Source of the DNA: JACMLC01 sp963720235 | Lineage (GTDB): Bacteria > Acidobacteriota > Blastocatellia > Pyrinomonadales > Pyrinomonadaceae | Assembly (NCBI GenBank): GCA_963720235.1 | Contig: OY970389.1 | Span: forward strand, 868,001-932,000 | Direction of reading: 5' to 3' | DNA: 64,000 nucleotides | Part shown: positions 9,361 through 17,133 of the stretch, piece after piece | How positions within the stretch are numbered: the first letter of the stretch is position 1 | Layout: each line of letters begins with the position of its first letter | Translations under genes and position numbers: made by a program | The notes under the pieces: generated by a model | Database searches by the model: none | Told to the model about the DNA's origin: nothing | The model's input: the letters and a program-made list of their open reading frames with translations, nothing else

Positions 9361-9919
9361 TCACTTGATTAATTTCTGTATCGCCTTGAATTGTTCATGC
9401 CGCGCATCGCGCAGGAGTTCAAAAAGAGCCATCTCGATGGAAGAGGGCAGCGCGCCGCTCAGTTGCATCTTGGCAAGAGCCAGACTCTTTATTCTGCAAC
9501 GCGCGCGCAGTGATGCACTCCGTCAGTAGATGAACCTGAAAGCCGCGCGCCAGCAGGTCATGCGCAGTCTGATTGACGCAGATGTGCGCCTCTATGCCGC
9601 AGATGAGCACATGCTTTGCGCCAAAGCTTTCCAGTCTCGCAGTGAACTCGCGCGCGCCGCAGGAACTGAAAGCAGTCTTCTCAATCACTTCCAGAGTCTC
9701 AGGCAGGACAGCTTTGATTTCATCAGCCGTGTGGCCCAATCCGCGCGGGTACTGCTCCGTCACAATCAATGGCACCTTGAGAAGCTGCGCGGCGTGTGCG
9801 ACGAGCGCGATGCGCGCCGCCGTCTCCGCAAAATCCGAAATCTGCGGGCGAAAAGCCTCCTGCATGTCTATGATGACAAGCGCCGTCTGCGCCCCGTCGA
9901 GCGTATTCCGATGTCGCAT
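9361..9919 (-). pseudogene. Isochorismatase-family cysteine hydrolase, frameshifted near its 3' end
   Basis: The N-terminal 145 residues match the isochorismatase/nicotinamidase-like family. The triad is visible: Asp in VIIDMQ, Lys in VIEKTAF and Cys in GIEAHICV. After QNK (about 9485-9493) the frame loses similarity. The expected C-terminus (LALAKMQL, then EMALFELL) continues in the neighbouring frame to a TGA at 9361-9363 that overlaps a pcrA start codon as GTGA. One extra base near AATAAAGAG explains this. It could be a true frameshift, a programmed slip or a sequencing error. ATG at 9919 has a good ribosome site (CGGAG); the frame-0 product would end at 9419 with a foreign tail. Confidence 0.8.
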
Positions 9920-9982
9920 GAAAAATTCTCCGCTAAAAGACATTTAAGCATACGCACTCAAGCGACGTAAAACATCATTCAC

Positions 9983-10035
9983 AAAAAAATTGAAAGCGGG
10001 AGCGTTTTACTATCAACACTCCCGCTTTCAATTTT
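9983..10035 (-). terminator. Intrinsic terminator of tRNA-Arg(UCG)
   Basis: A perfect 14-bp stem (arms 9989-10002 and 10019-10032, GC-rich core cgggag/ctcccg) is followed on the minus strand by a run of seven T residues. It lies directly downstream of the minus-strand tRNA. Confidence 0.85.
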
Positions 10036-10111
10036 GGTGCACCCGGAAAGACTCGAACTTTCGGCCTTTTGATTCGAAGTCAAACGCTCTATCCAACTGA
10101 GCTACGGGTGC
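10035..10111 (-). tRNA. tRNA-Arg, anticodon UCG
   Basis: A full cloverleaf on the minus strand. Acceptor stem GCACCCG pairs with CGGGTGC, the D arm is GCTC/GAGC, the anticodon stem is TTTGA/TCAAA with loop CTTCGAA, and the T arm contains TTCGAGT. The 3' CCA is genome-encoded. The anticodon UCG reads CGA-type arginine codons. Confidence 0.96.
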
Positions 10112-10161
10112 ATGGTGTTTGAGAGACAACGTAACGCGCGGCGGCGTGCGTGTCAAGACGC

Positions 10162-10638
10162 TTAATGTGCAGGCGATTGGGCGGGCAGCGGCCTGCCTGT
10201 CGGGGCGTTGGCGTTAGCGTTAGCTGCTCCGGCCTGAAACTGTTTGCGTATGTAGCGCACCATAGTATTAATCTCTTCGGGCGACATCTTCTCTTTGTAG
10301 GCGGGCATGCCGTCGCCGCCGTTGGCAATCTGCTTGGCAAACTCTTCGTCCGTGTGCGAGAGGGCGTGGCCTTTGGAGAAGGGCGGAACTTTCAGACGCT
10401 TGTTGTCTATCTTGACATTGCCGCCTTCGCCATTCTCCTGGTGACAGGTCGCGCAGTTGTCCATGTAGAATTCGCGCGTCGCTGCAAATTCGTCAGGCTT
10501 GGGAGTGACTGTGGTTGCGGGTGTGGCTGCGGGCGACGGCTGCGTTCCTGTGTTGGCTGTGTTGGTGTTTGTATTTGTACAGGCGATGGCGAAAAGTGCA
10601 AAGGCGTTGATGACAAGGACGAGCTTGAACAGCTTCAT
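10162..10638 (-). CDS. Lipoprotein cytochrome c
   Basis: A 158-residue secreted mono-heme cytochrome c. The N-terminus MKLFKLVLVINAFALFAIAC carries a lipobox with the lipidated Cys at residue 20. A Thr/Asn/Ala/Pro-rich linker follows. The heme motif is CATCH, and the Met ligand is probably in the GGDGMPAYKEKMS segment. ATG at 10638 has a GGAG site upstream; longer frames to 10764 are not needed. It lies next to the cytochrome b/Rieske genes on the same strand but is separated by a repeat. It may accept electrons from that complex. Confidence 0.9.
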   Translation of the reverse strand: MKLFKLVLVINAFALFAIACTNTNTNTANTGTQPSPAATPATTVTPKPDEFAATREFYMDNCATCHQENGEGGNVKIDNKRLKVPPFSKGHALSHTDEEFAKQIANGGDGMPAYKEKMSPEEINTMVRYIRKQFQAGAANANANAPTGRPLPAQSPAH

Positions 10639-10786
10639 GCGTGCTTCTCCGTACGGTCTGAAATGATAAAGCGAAGATGTCTCGAACGTGCGCGAGTATA
10701 AATCATTCCAATATCGCTTTGAAAGGATAAAGGAATGGGAGTAGAGGGTCAGTTTGAAATTCAAGCTAATAACAGTGACGAAAGAA

Positions 10787-10892
10787 TCTCGCGCAAAGGC
10801 GCAAAGAAGAGAAGACGCAAAGAGTTGAAGAGTTTTTTATCTTGAAAGATTTCCTGGCGTTTGCCTTTGCGCCTTTGCGCCTTTGCGGGAAA
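10787..10892. repeat. Family A inverted repeat, copy 3
   Basis: Left arm tcgcgcaaaggcgcaaag and right arm ctttgcgcctttgcggga, with an intervening spacer carrying the agttgaagag/cttgaaag words. It fills most of the 303-bp gap between the two cytochrome genes; nothing else is recognised there. Confidence 0.9.
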
Positions 10893-10941
10893 ATGTCTTT
10901 CTCTTCGCCATCATCCATGTCTGTCCGCGTTTATCAGTGGC

Positions 10942-12432
10942 TTATTTCTTCTTTAGTATCACGACCCATTCCGCAATCTCGCGCTTCTCTTCATCAGTCA
11001 GCTTGGTGGCAAATGATTTCATGGGCGGCTCTATGCCGTAAGCCAGCGGGTCGTTGAGCAGGCCGATGATGTCTTCGACTGTGCGGCGCGGCTTGGTCGA
11101 GATGCCGAGCAGTTTCGGAAAAGGCTTGACGCCCTGCCCCTGCGCGCCGTGACAGTTGGCGCATTGCTTCATGTACGCGGCGGGCGGATTGTCCGGCGAG
11201 GGTGGCCCCTTTTCTTTAGCCGTCGCGTTTGTTGGCGAAGGGCTGGCTGCGGGCGTGGGAGGTTTTTGGGGCTCAAAAGGCTCTGCGCGAAAGGCCGCCT
11301 CTTCCTGCGCCTGTCGCGCGAGTTGCTCGCGCACGCGCGGGTCGCGTGCGTCGCCTATGTAAGCCAGCGCGGTGAGCAGCGCGAAGAGCGTTAATCCGAG
11401 AGCCACGAGCGCAAAGCTCAGCCTGCGCCGGGTTTGAGCTTGAGACTTGCGCCGTCGTCTTGCATCCAGAAAAGGCAAGAGCGCGAGACCTGCAAAAATC
11501 AATCCGGGCAGCAGTGCTGCAACCGTAGAGGCTGCGCGGCCCGGCAGATATTTGAGCATCTGGAAGAGCCACAAAAATTGCGCACCCGGTCGCGGCAGAT
11601 ATCCGCTCGTCGCTTCACTCGCCTCCGGCCCAATCGGCGCAGGATATTTCAGCGCGTAAAGCGCGAGCGCGAGAAAGACCACTCCGGCTGCGAGCGCATG
11701 ACGCGCAAGCTGTTCGAGCTTCCACTTCTCCTGCGAGTTCCCGGAATGTTGCTCTTCAACTGCTGCGCTCTGCTTCACATCGCCTTCACGAAAAATGAAA
11801 AGCCGCGCGGCGATGACGAGCAGGATAAAGAGCGGCGTGATGAGCACATGGAGCGCGAAGAATCTCGAAACGGTGAGAGTCGAAATCTCTGTCCCGCCGA
11901 GCAGCCACTTGCGCGCAGTCTCGCCAATCAAGGGCAGTCCGCCCGTGATGCCTTCGGCCACGCGTGTCCCGAAAAATGCGCGCGCATCCCAGGGAAGCGA
12001 ATAACCGGTCGCGCCGCCCGCGAGCACGAGCGCGAGTAGAAAGACACACGCAATCCATCCGACAGGTTTGCGCCTGTAACTCGCGCGCCAGAACATTTGC
12101 ACCAGATGGAGAACCAGAAAAAGCGTCAGCCACTGCAAGCCGTAATGATGCAGCGCACGTATCCATGAACCTGCGGGCAAAACTTTTTCGATATAAGCGA
12201 CGGTCGTGTGCGCGCTCTCTGCGGACGGCACATAGTAGAAGGCCAGCAGCACGCCCGTCACGACTTGCAGCAGGAGGAGCATGAAGACTATGCCCGCAGT
12301 CGTTCTGGCCCATGCGTTCAAGCCCTGTGCAGGCTCGTCAAAAAGCGCGTCTGCTATCTCCGCCAGTCTGGTGTGGCGTTGGAGCCATCCGCGCCAGCCT
12401 TTTGTCTTGTGGCTTTCGTTGTGAAAGATCAT
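10942..12432 (-). CDS. Cytochrome b (b6-type) fused to a C-terminal cytochrome c domain
   Basis: A 496-residue quinol-oxidising subunit of a bc-type complex. The N-terminal half has the four-helix b6 core with b-heme His pairs in HHYGLQW/LHLVQMFW and FFALHVLI; a PEWY-like Qo region is replaced by GPEAS. Further helices form a short subunit-IV-like region (about 245-345). A Pro-rich linker and a cytochrome c domain with CANCHG (about 420-496) follow. The fusion would place the electron acceptor next to the Rieske site. Its ATG overlaps the stop of the Rieske gene (ATGA), so the two are translationally coupled. Confidence 0.9.
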   Translation of the reverse strand: MIFHNESHKTKGWRGWLQRHTRLAEIADALFDEPAQGLNAWARTTAGIVFMLLLLQVVTGVLLAFYYVPSAESAHTTVAYIEKVLPAGSWIRALHHYGLQWLTLFLVLHLVQMFWRASYRRKPVGWIACVFLLALVLAGGATGYSLPWDARAFFGTRVAEGITGGLPLIGETARKWLLGGTEISTLTVSRFFALHVLITPLFILLVIAARLFIFREGDVKQSAAVEEQHSGNSQEKWKLEQLARHALAAGVVFLALALYALKYPAPIGPEASEATSGYLPRPGAQFLWLFQMLKYLPGRAASTVAALLPGLIFAGLALLPFLDARRRRKSQAQTRRRLSFALVALGLTLFALLTALAYIGDARDPRVREQLARQAQEEAAFRAEPFEPQKPPTPAASPSPTNATAKEKGPPSPDNPPAAYMKQCANCHGAQGQGVKPFPKLLGISTKPRRTVEDIIGLLNDPLAYGIEPPMKSFATKLTDEEKREIAEWVVILKKK

Positions 12433-12968
12433 GCGCGCGGCAAACGCTCCTCTGTGTTGTTGGCAAACATTTGGTGTTGCACCTGAAGCATCCCGTCCTT
12501 TTCGCGCGAGGGCAGCGGGTCTAAGCCGCGACGCGAGGGGCCGCTCACGCGCGCTCCGTCCGGTGCAAAAAAGCTGTCATGGCACGGGCAGAAAAAATCG
12601 TTCGTCTCATCACGCCAGACCACCTGACAGCCTTCGTGCGGGCAGACGCTCGACAACGCCTGATGATTTTTCGCGGGCAGGATAAAGACGTTCTGTTCTT
12701 CAAGCGTCGTGGACCAGCCCGCGTTCCGCTCTGCCATGACTGCGCGCATGATTGGCTTCTCGCCCTTGAGCTCTGCGACGGGAGCTACGTCCAGCCACTT
12801 TGCTTCCTGCGCGGCGTTGGCCGTCACCGGACGCAGGAAACGCCATGCGGCTGCGGCCACAACTCCGGCCATGCTGGCAAAGATGCCCAAGGGGAGCAGG
12901 AGCAGAAATTTTCTGCGGCTCTTGTCTGTGTTGTCAGTTGATGAAGTTGACTCGGCTTTATCGTTCAT
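12429..12968 (-). CDS. Rieske iron-sulfur protein
   Basis: A 179-residue Rieske [2Fe-2S] subunit of the bc-type complex. The cluster motifs are CPHEGC and CPCHDSFF, separated by 14 residues. The N-terminus carries a twin-arginine-like signal/anchor (KSRRKFLLLLPLG), consistent with Tat export of a folded cluster protein that stays anchored. ATG at 12968 (MNDKAES) is preferred to the upstream alternatives at 12989. It is the first gene of an operon whose second gene is the cytochrome b-c fusion, overlapping by 4 bp. Confidence 0.95.
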   Translation of the reverse strand: MNDKAESTSSTDNTDKSRRKFLLLLPLGIFASMAGVVAAAAWRFLRPVTANAAQEAKWLDVAPVAELKGEKPIMRAVMAERNAGWSTTLEEQNVFILPAKNHQALSSVCPHEGCQVVWRDETNDFFCPCHDSFFAPDGARVSGPSRRGLDPLPSREKDGMLQVQHQMFANNTEERLPRA

Positions 12969-12992
12969 AGAAGTTTCTTTAGAAATCAATTT

Positions 12993-13132
12993 AACCGCAG
13001 AGACGCGGAGACGCAGAGAAAGTAAAAGTGTAAAAGTCGGAATTGCATTGCTTTCATCTTACCTTTTGCCTTTTACCTTATGAACTTTTTCTATTTTGCT
13101 TTTTCATCTCTGCGTCTCCGCGTCTCTGCGGT
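12993..13132. repeat. Family B inverted repeat (GCAGAGACGCGGAGACG words) with nested hairpin
   Basis: Outer arms accgcagagacgcggagacg and cgtctccgcgtctctgcggt are fully mirrored. Inside is a second inverted pair, AAAAGTGTAAAAG/CTTTTGCCTTTTAC. The repeat takes up about half of the 314-bp gap between the divergent Rieske and HemQ genes. The rest (13133-13282) probably holds the hemQ promoter, but I cannot assign boxes confidently. Confidence 0.9.
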
Positions 13133-13282
13133 GAAAGTCATAAAACCTCTTCGTGCGAAGTTGCATTCCGTAGAGTATCGCAGCAGAATAGCGAAACCCG
13201 GTGGTGGGATACAATATTATTTTAACAAGGGGGACAAAAGCCCGTCCGTGGCAACTCTGGACCAGAAGAGGTTGAAGTCATC

Positions 13283-14056
13283 ATGAGCGTCAATAAAACT
13301 CCGAATGCAGACCGCGCAACCTTACGTCTCGCTTCAAATGCGGATGAGCGCACGCAGCAGCACCAGCACTTGCCTATGCCGCGCCAGTTCGTCAACTTCA
13401 CTTTCTATCGCGCGCGACCGGAATGGCGCATGCTCAAAGACTTTGAGAAAGAGCGCGGCAGGCGCGAGTTCACGGAAGCGATTGAAGAATTTCGCGGCGA
13501 GCTTTTGATTCACACCTATTCGCTCGTCGGCCTGCGCACCAACGCGGAGATGATGATCTGGCGCATAGGCTACGCGCTCGACCCGATACAGGAGATGACT
13601 GCGCGCCTCAACAGCACGGGTCTGGGCCATTACTTGGAAGCGACGCAATCCTTTCTCTCCATGACCAAGCGTTCGATGTACATAGACAAGGACAATCCTG
13701 AGCACGTTGAAGACCGCCTGCACATCATTCCCGGCCAATCGAAATACCTGTTTGTCTATCCGTTCGTCAAGACGCGCGAGTGGTATTCGAGAAGCGGCGA
13801 GCAGCGGCAGGAGATGATGGACGAGCACATACGCATCGGCTCGAAATATCGCTCGGTCAAGCTTCACACGACATACTCTTTCGGGCTCGACGATCAGGAG
13901 TTTGTCGTCGCCTTTGAGACGGACGAGCCTTCGGACTTTTTAGACCTCGTGCAGGAATTGCGCGAGACAAAGGCGAGCATGTTTACCTTGCGCGACACGC
14001 CTATGTACACCTGTCGGCAGCGTCCTCTGGAAGAATGTTTGGAGGCTCTCGGCTGA
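13283..14056 (+). CDS. hemQ: Chlorite dismutase family protein, probable coproheme decarboxylase HemQ
   Basis: A 257-residue protein of the chlorite dismutase-like fold. The signature EWY followed by QRQEMMDEH fits the radical Tyr and proximal heme His of HemQ, and GLDDQEFVVAFE is the family core. True chlorite dismutases have an Arg at the distal position; here the segment reads VKLHTTYSF with no Arg, so heme synthesis (coproheme to heme b) is the better call. It lies next to cytochrome b and c genes that need heme. The stop overlaps the next start (TGATG). Confidence 0.85.
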   Translation: MSVNKTPNADRATLRLASNADERTQQHQHLPMPRQFVNFTFYRARPEWRMLKDFEKERGRREFTEAIEEFRGELLIHTYSLVGLRTNAEMMIWRIGYALDPIQEMTARLNSTGLGHYLEATQSFLSMTKRSMYIDKDNPEHVEDRLHIIPGQSKYLFVYPFVKTREWYSRSGEQRQEMMDEHIRIGSKYRSVKLHTTYSFGLDDQEFVVAFETDEPSDFLDLVQELRETKASMFTLRDTPMYTCRQRPLEECLEALG

Positions 14057-14289
14057 TGTTCGAGCTTGTCTTGGGAGTGCTGCTGGCGACGATTTTCGTC
14101 ACAGCCTACCTGCTCATTACAAAACTCTTGAGACAAGACGCGCGCGAGCTTCGAGGCACGCCACCGTCCGTCACACTCAATCCGCTTGAGACTGCCAGAA
14201 ACATTGGCCCACAGAAATCTCCACGCGCTCTGACGACGGGCGAGATGAGCGAGCATCATGCGGGCGGCGAGAAAAATTCCGAAACATAG
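14056..14289 (+). CDS. Small single-pass membrane protein
   Basis: A 77-residue protein starting with the ATG of a TGATG overlap with hemQ. An N-terminal membrane helix (FELVLGVLLATIFVTAYLLI) is followed by a hydrophilic cytoplasmic tail. No family is recognised. The overlap implies coupled expression with HemQ, so a role in heme or membrane function is possible. Confidence 0.65.
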   Translation: MFELVLGVLLATIFVTAYLLITKLLRQDARELRGTPPSVTLNPLETARNIGPQKSPRALTTGEMSEHHAGGEKNSET

Positions 14290-14304
14290 AACAAAGGGTT
14301 GCAG

Positions 14305-14580
14305 ATGAAAGTCGCGCGAAAGTTTTTAATCAGCGGGGAAGTGCAGGGCGTGGGCTATCGCTTTTTCGCGCAGCGCGCAGCCGCGCGACATCAGGTGACA
14401 GGCTACGTGCGCAACCTGCCGGACGGCAGAGTCGAAGCCCTCGCAGAAGGTTTTCTGGCAGATGTCGAAGCCTTCATGCATGACCTTGCGACCGGCCCTG
14501 CCTACTCAAACGTCGCTAACGTCGAAGAGATAAGTCTTGAGCCCTCCGGCTCGTATTCTTCATTTCGCATAGAAAGGTGA
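14305..14580 (+). CDS. acyP: Acylphosphatase
   Basis: A 91-residue acylphosphatase that hydrolyses carboxyl-phosphate bonds. The active-site Arg lies in VQGVGYRFF and the Asn in GYVRNLPDG, both conserved. ATG at 14305 is used; an in-frame TTG at 14299 is unnecessary. It is the third gene of a short run with hemQ. Confidence 0.95.
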   Translation: MKVARKFLISGEVQGVGYRFFAQRAAARHQVTGYVRNLPDGRVEALAEGFLADVEAFMHDLATGPAYSNVANVEEISLEPSGSYSSFRIER

Positions 14581-14582
14581 GA

Positions 14583-14679
14583 ACAGTTGGCAGTTAGCAG
14601 TTGGCAGTAATCAGCATCAAGACAAGAATGCTTTTCTATTGCCAACTGCCCACTGTCCACTGCCCACTGACTGCTAACA
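14583..14679. repeat. Family E inverted repeat (CAGTTGGCAGT words), copy 1
   Basis: Left arm is made of cagttggcagttagcagttg and right arm of mirrored caactgcccactg words, separated by a spacer of about 35 bp. It sits exactly between acyP and apt, ending at the apt start codon. Confidence 0.9.
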
Positions 14680-14680
14680 C

Positions 14681-15202
14681 ATGAACGAACTCAAAAGCTT
14701 AATCCGCGAAGTGCCGGATTTCCCCAAGCCCGGTATCAATTTTTATGACATCACAACCTTGCTCAAGCATCCCGAAGGATTGCGCAAGACCGTTGATGCG
14801 CTCTCAGCACAGTTTGCAGGCGAGAAGGTTGATGCTGTCATCGGCATAGAAGCGCGCGGTTTTATCTTCGCGCCCGCGCTGGCCTATCACATGGGCGCGG
14901 GCTTTGTCCCCGTACGCAAGCCGCGCAAGCTGCCAGCCGAATGCGCCTCTATCTCTTACGACCTTGAATATGGACAGGACACGCTTGAGATACACCGCGA
15001 CGCCATCGGCGACGGCCATCGAGTCCTCATCGCAGACGACCTCTTAGCAACGGGCGGCACAGCCCGCGCAGTGATTAATCTGGTCGAAGGACTTGGCGGC
15101 GTGGTTGCCGGTCTCGTCTTCGTCGTCGAACTAGAATTCCTGCCCGGTCGCCAGAAGTTAGAAGGTTACGACGTGCGCTCGCTAATTAAATATCAGTCAT
15201 AA
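14681..15202 (+). CDS. apt: Adenine phosphoribosyltransferase
   Basis: A 173-residue type I phosphoribosyltransferase that converts adenine and PRPP to AMP in purine salvage. The PRPP loop is VLIADDLLATGGTA, the N-terminal signature is IREVPDFPKPGINFYDITTLL, and GIEARGFIFAPALAY is typical of Apt. Length and start are standard. Its start lies directly after a family E repeat, which leaves an unusually short and repeat-derived leader. Confidence 0.96.
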   Translation: MNELKSLIREVPDFPKPGINFYDITTLLKHPEGLRKTVDALSAQFAGEKVDAVIGIEARGFIFAPALAYHMGAGFVPVRKPRKLPAECASISYDLEYGQDTLEIHRDAIGDGHRVLIADDLLATGGTARAVINLVEGLGGVVAGLVFVVELEFLPGRQKLEGYDVRSLIKYQS

Positions 15203-15251
15203 GAGCGTACTGGACTGTGCAGCGTTCCATCTGCTAATTTCTTTGTGCCGT

Positions 15252-15327
15252 GCTCCCGTAGCTCAGTGGATAGAGCACCTGCCTCCTAAGCAGGGGGCCG
15301 CAGGTTCAAGTCCTGCCGGGGGCACCA
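15252..15327 (+). tRNA. tRNA-Arg, anticodon CCU
   Basis: Cloverleaf with acceptor GCTCCCG/CGGGGGC (one T-G pair), D arm GCTC/GAGC, anticodon stem CCTGC/GCAGG with loop CTCCTAA, T arm GCAGG/CCTGC, and encoded CCA at 15325-15327. It reads AGG. A T-run follows immediately. Confidence 0.96.
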
Positions 15328-15427
15328 TTTTTTTATCTCACGATTCTCCGTCGCTCTTTCTTTCTTTCAAAAATTCGGGTACATAATAAATATCAATCAA
15401 CTGCTAATCATTTGAGCGGGAACGTGT

Positions 15428-15667
15428 ATGGAACTGGCGGTCTTCATTATTGCGCTGACGCTGGCCTGCATCGCTGGCTTTGAGTTCTTCTATCTGATGT
15501 ATCTCGAAGCCATCAATCGTCAGCAGAAGCGGCGCATCCGGCAGCTTGAAAGAAAATTGAGAGAGGTCGCGGATGAGCTTGAGAGCGCGCAGTCCGTGCT
15601 CGAAGAGATGCAGGCGGAGCAGGAGGAAGCGTGGCCGGAGTTGATTGACGACGACCCTGCGCGGTAA
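15428..15667 (+). CDS. Small membrane protein with coiled coil
   Basis: A 79-residue protein with one N-terminal membrane helix (about 3-25), then a strongly charged coiled coil of about 40 residues (KRRIRQLERKLREVADELE) and an acidic tail. No named family is recognised. It may pair with the amphi-Trp gene 38 bp downstream. Confidence 0.7.
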   Translation: MELAVFIIALTLACIAGFEFFYLMYLEAINRQQKRRIRQLERKLREVADELESAQSVLEEMQAEQEEAWPELIDDDPAR

Positions 15668-15705
15668 TTTGATAAATAGCTTTTATTCACAGAGGAGACA
15701 GATGC

Positions 15706-15930
15706 ATGAGTGACGAAAAAGATGTGGAGAAGTCATACTCGAACAAAGAAGTCATAGCCAAGCTCAGACGTTTGGCGGATGCCTTAGAAGAAGAGAAGAC
15801 CTTTGAGATACAGATCGCTGGCGAGCGCATTTACGTTCCGCCCTATGCGACAATCGAATTTGAATATCAACGCGAAGGTGAAGAGGAAGAAGTTGAAATC
15901 GAGTTGAAATGGAAACGGAAGGAAAAGTAA
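15706..15930 (+). CDS. Amphi-Trp domain protein
   Basis: A 74-residue protein that matches the amphi-Trp domain: an N-terminal helix with KLRRLADALE, then the strands FEIQIAGERIYVPP and a C-terminal LKWK containing the conserved Trp. The family is common as a small stand-alone protein in archaea and bacteria and has no firm function. A good leader (gaggagacag) precedes the ATG. Confidence 0.8.
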   Translation: MSDEKDVEKSYSNKEVIAKLRRLADALEEEKTFEIQIAGERIYVPPYATIEFEYQREGEEEEVEIELKWKRKEK

Positions 15931-15994
15931 AAAGGTAAAAAGGAAAAGTTAAGACAGCATCTTTCTCATCTTCCTTTTGCCTTCTACTTTTTAC
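15926..15994. terminator. A-rich/T-rich inverted repeat, terminator-like
   Basis: Left arm of AGTAAAAAGGTAAAAAGG words pairs with the right arm CCTTTTGCCTTCTACTTTTT. It follows the amphi-Trp stop directly. The AAAAGGTAAAAAGG word also recurs near 13.05, 18.1 and 44.25 kb. Confidence 0.6.
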
Positions 15995-16011
15995 TGTCCC
16001 AAGCCGGTAGT

Positions 16012-16580
16012 TAAAGCTATGCACCTTTGGTGCAAGACTTTCAGTTGCTACACACTTCTGGACATGCTAGAAGTGCGAGAGCATGAAAGAGAACCGATAC
16101 GGCAGTCATACTGTCAGCAGATTAACCGTCCATCTGATTTGGGCCACCAAGTACCGCTATCATGTGCTGACAGGTGACATTAAGGTTCGCTGTCGTGACC
16201 TGTTGATTCAAATCTGTGATGCCGAAGATGTCAAGATCCTCAAAGGCGTGGTGAGCAAAGACCATGTCCACATGCACATTGAGTATCCGCCATCGAAAGC
16301 ACTCTCGGATTTGGTTAAACGGTTCAAGGGGCGAACTTCACGGATGCTGCAACAAGAATATCCAGAGCTACGGAAAAGATATTGGGGCAGACACTTCTGG
16401 GCTATCGGGTACGGCGCATGGAGCACAGGCAACATTACCGAAGAGATGGTGCAGGAGTATCTGGAGCATCATCGAGAAGCCTCCAACGAAGAGACTGAAA
16501 CATTCATCTTGGAATAGCTGGACTTTCAGTCATCGGTCAAATCTCTGCACTTTCAGTGCAGAGTGGTTTAGTTGAAAGAT
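16012..16580 (+). mobile_element. IS200/IS605-family insertion sequence, single-gene (IS200-type)
   Basis: The tnpA gene is flanked by subterminal hairpins as in IS200-type elements and no tnpB is present. At the left end are GCACC-TTT-GGTGC (16021-16033) and a 7-bp stem cacttct/agaagtg (16053-16075). At the right end is an 8-bp perfect stem ctctgcac/gtgcagag (16543-16563). There are no terminal inverted repeats or target duplications, as expected for this family. Exact ends are uncertain by about 15 bp. Confidence 0.75.
16083..16517 (+). CDS. tnpA: IS200/IS605 transposase TnpA (Y1 HUH)
   Basis: A 144-residue single-strand DNA transposase. The HUH metal motif is HMH in DHVHMHIEYPP and the nucleophilic Tyr is in MVQEYLEHH. 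N-terminal SRLTVHLIWATKYRY is the family signature. The frame is intact and of normal length, so the element may still be active. It cuts and joins hairpin ends as single strands. Confidence 0.95.
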   Translation: MKENRYGSHTVSRLTVHLIWATKYRYHVLTGDIKVRCRDLLIQICDAEDVKILKGVVSKDHVHMHIEYPPSKALSDLVKRFKGRTSRMLQQEYPELRKRYWGRHFWAIGYGAWSTGNITEEMVQEYLEHHREASNEETETFILE

Positions 16581-16953
16581 GCGCGATGGTCGCGCCCCAG
16601 CCACCGGCTTCGGGCGGGGCATCTGTGAAGTGTTCTATGAAGGATGTGCGCGCGAGGATGCTGCGCACCATTTCGCGCTGCACGCCGATGCCTTTGCCGT
16701 GTATGATGCGGACGCTGCGATAGCCTCTCTGTCTTGCTTCTTCGAGATATGCTTCGACTACCTGCACACCATCGCGCGGCGCGATGGTGTGCAGGTCAAA
16801 GACATCTGTTATCTCAATCTCAATCGGGTTTGGAAAAGGATTGAAAGGGTCAATGTCGGATTCTTCTTGAGAGGCATGCTGTTGTGGCTCGTCGCGTGTG
16901 GCTTCATCGCTTGAGATGCCAAGCCAGCTTTTGAGCTTATCTCTGAATCTCAT
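16537..16953 (-). CDS. Smr-domain protein with a C-terminus supplied by the IS element
   Basis: A 138-residue protein with a C-terminal Smr (MutS-related) domain. DLHTIAP is the LDLHG-like motif and HGKGIG the second conserved motif; GGWGAT marks the usual end. Smr domains act as nucleases on DNA or RNA. After GGWGATIAHL the frame runs on for a dozen residues into the right end of the adjacent IS and stops at an IS-derived TGA (16537-16539). The insertion therefore replaced the natural stop. ATG at 16953 has a GAGAAG site; the upstream 18 codons are unlikely to be used. Confidence 0.85.
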   Translation of the reverse strand: MRFRDKLKSWLGISSDEATRDEPQQHASQEESDIDPFNPFPNPIEIEITDVFDLHTIAPRDGVQVVEAYLEEARQRGYRSVRIIHGKGIGVQREMVRSILARTSFIEHFTDAPPEAGGWGATIAHLSTKPLCTESAEI

Positions 16954-17133
16954 TTTTCTTCTCAGTTGCCTTCCTTGACACTCGCGCGCGCGCGCCTGTA
17001 AACTCACGCTCTTTCAAGTCCCGTAAGTTATCCGAAGATGTTAAAGCTTGCAGCGCGGTAAAGCCGTACTTTTGTGTCCGCCTGAAGCTCACACTTTAAA
17101 TTGATTAGCTGAAGCGAGAAAGGATTTATCGAG

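Noticed and set aside
13283..14056. True chlorite dismutase for (per)chlorate respiration
   Set aside because: The distal Arg of chlorite dismutases is not seen, no perchlorate or chlorate reductase genes are near, and the Tyr/His pattern fits HemQ.
16083..16517. RAYT transposase responsible for the intergenic inverted repeats
   Set aside because: The protein has the standard IS200/IS605 TnpA signature, and its flanking hairpins do not match repeat families A-H.
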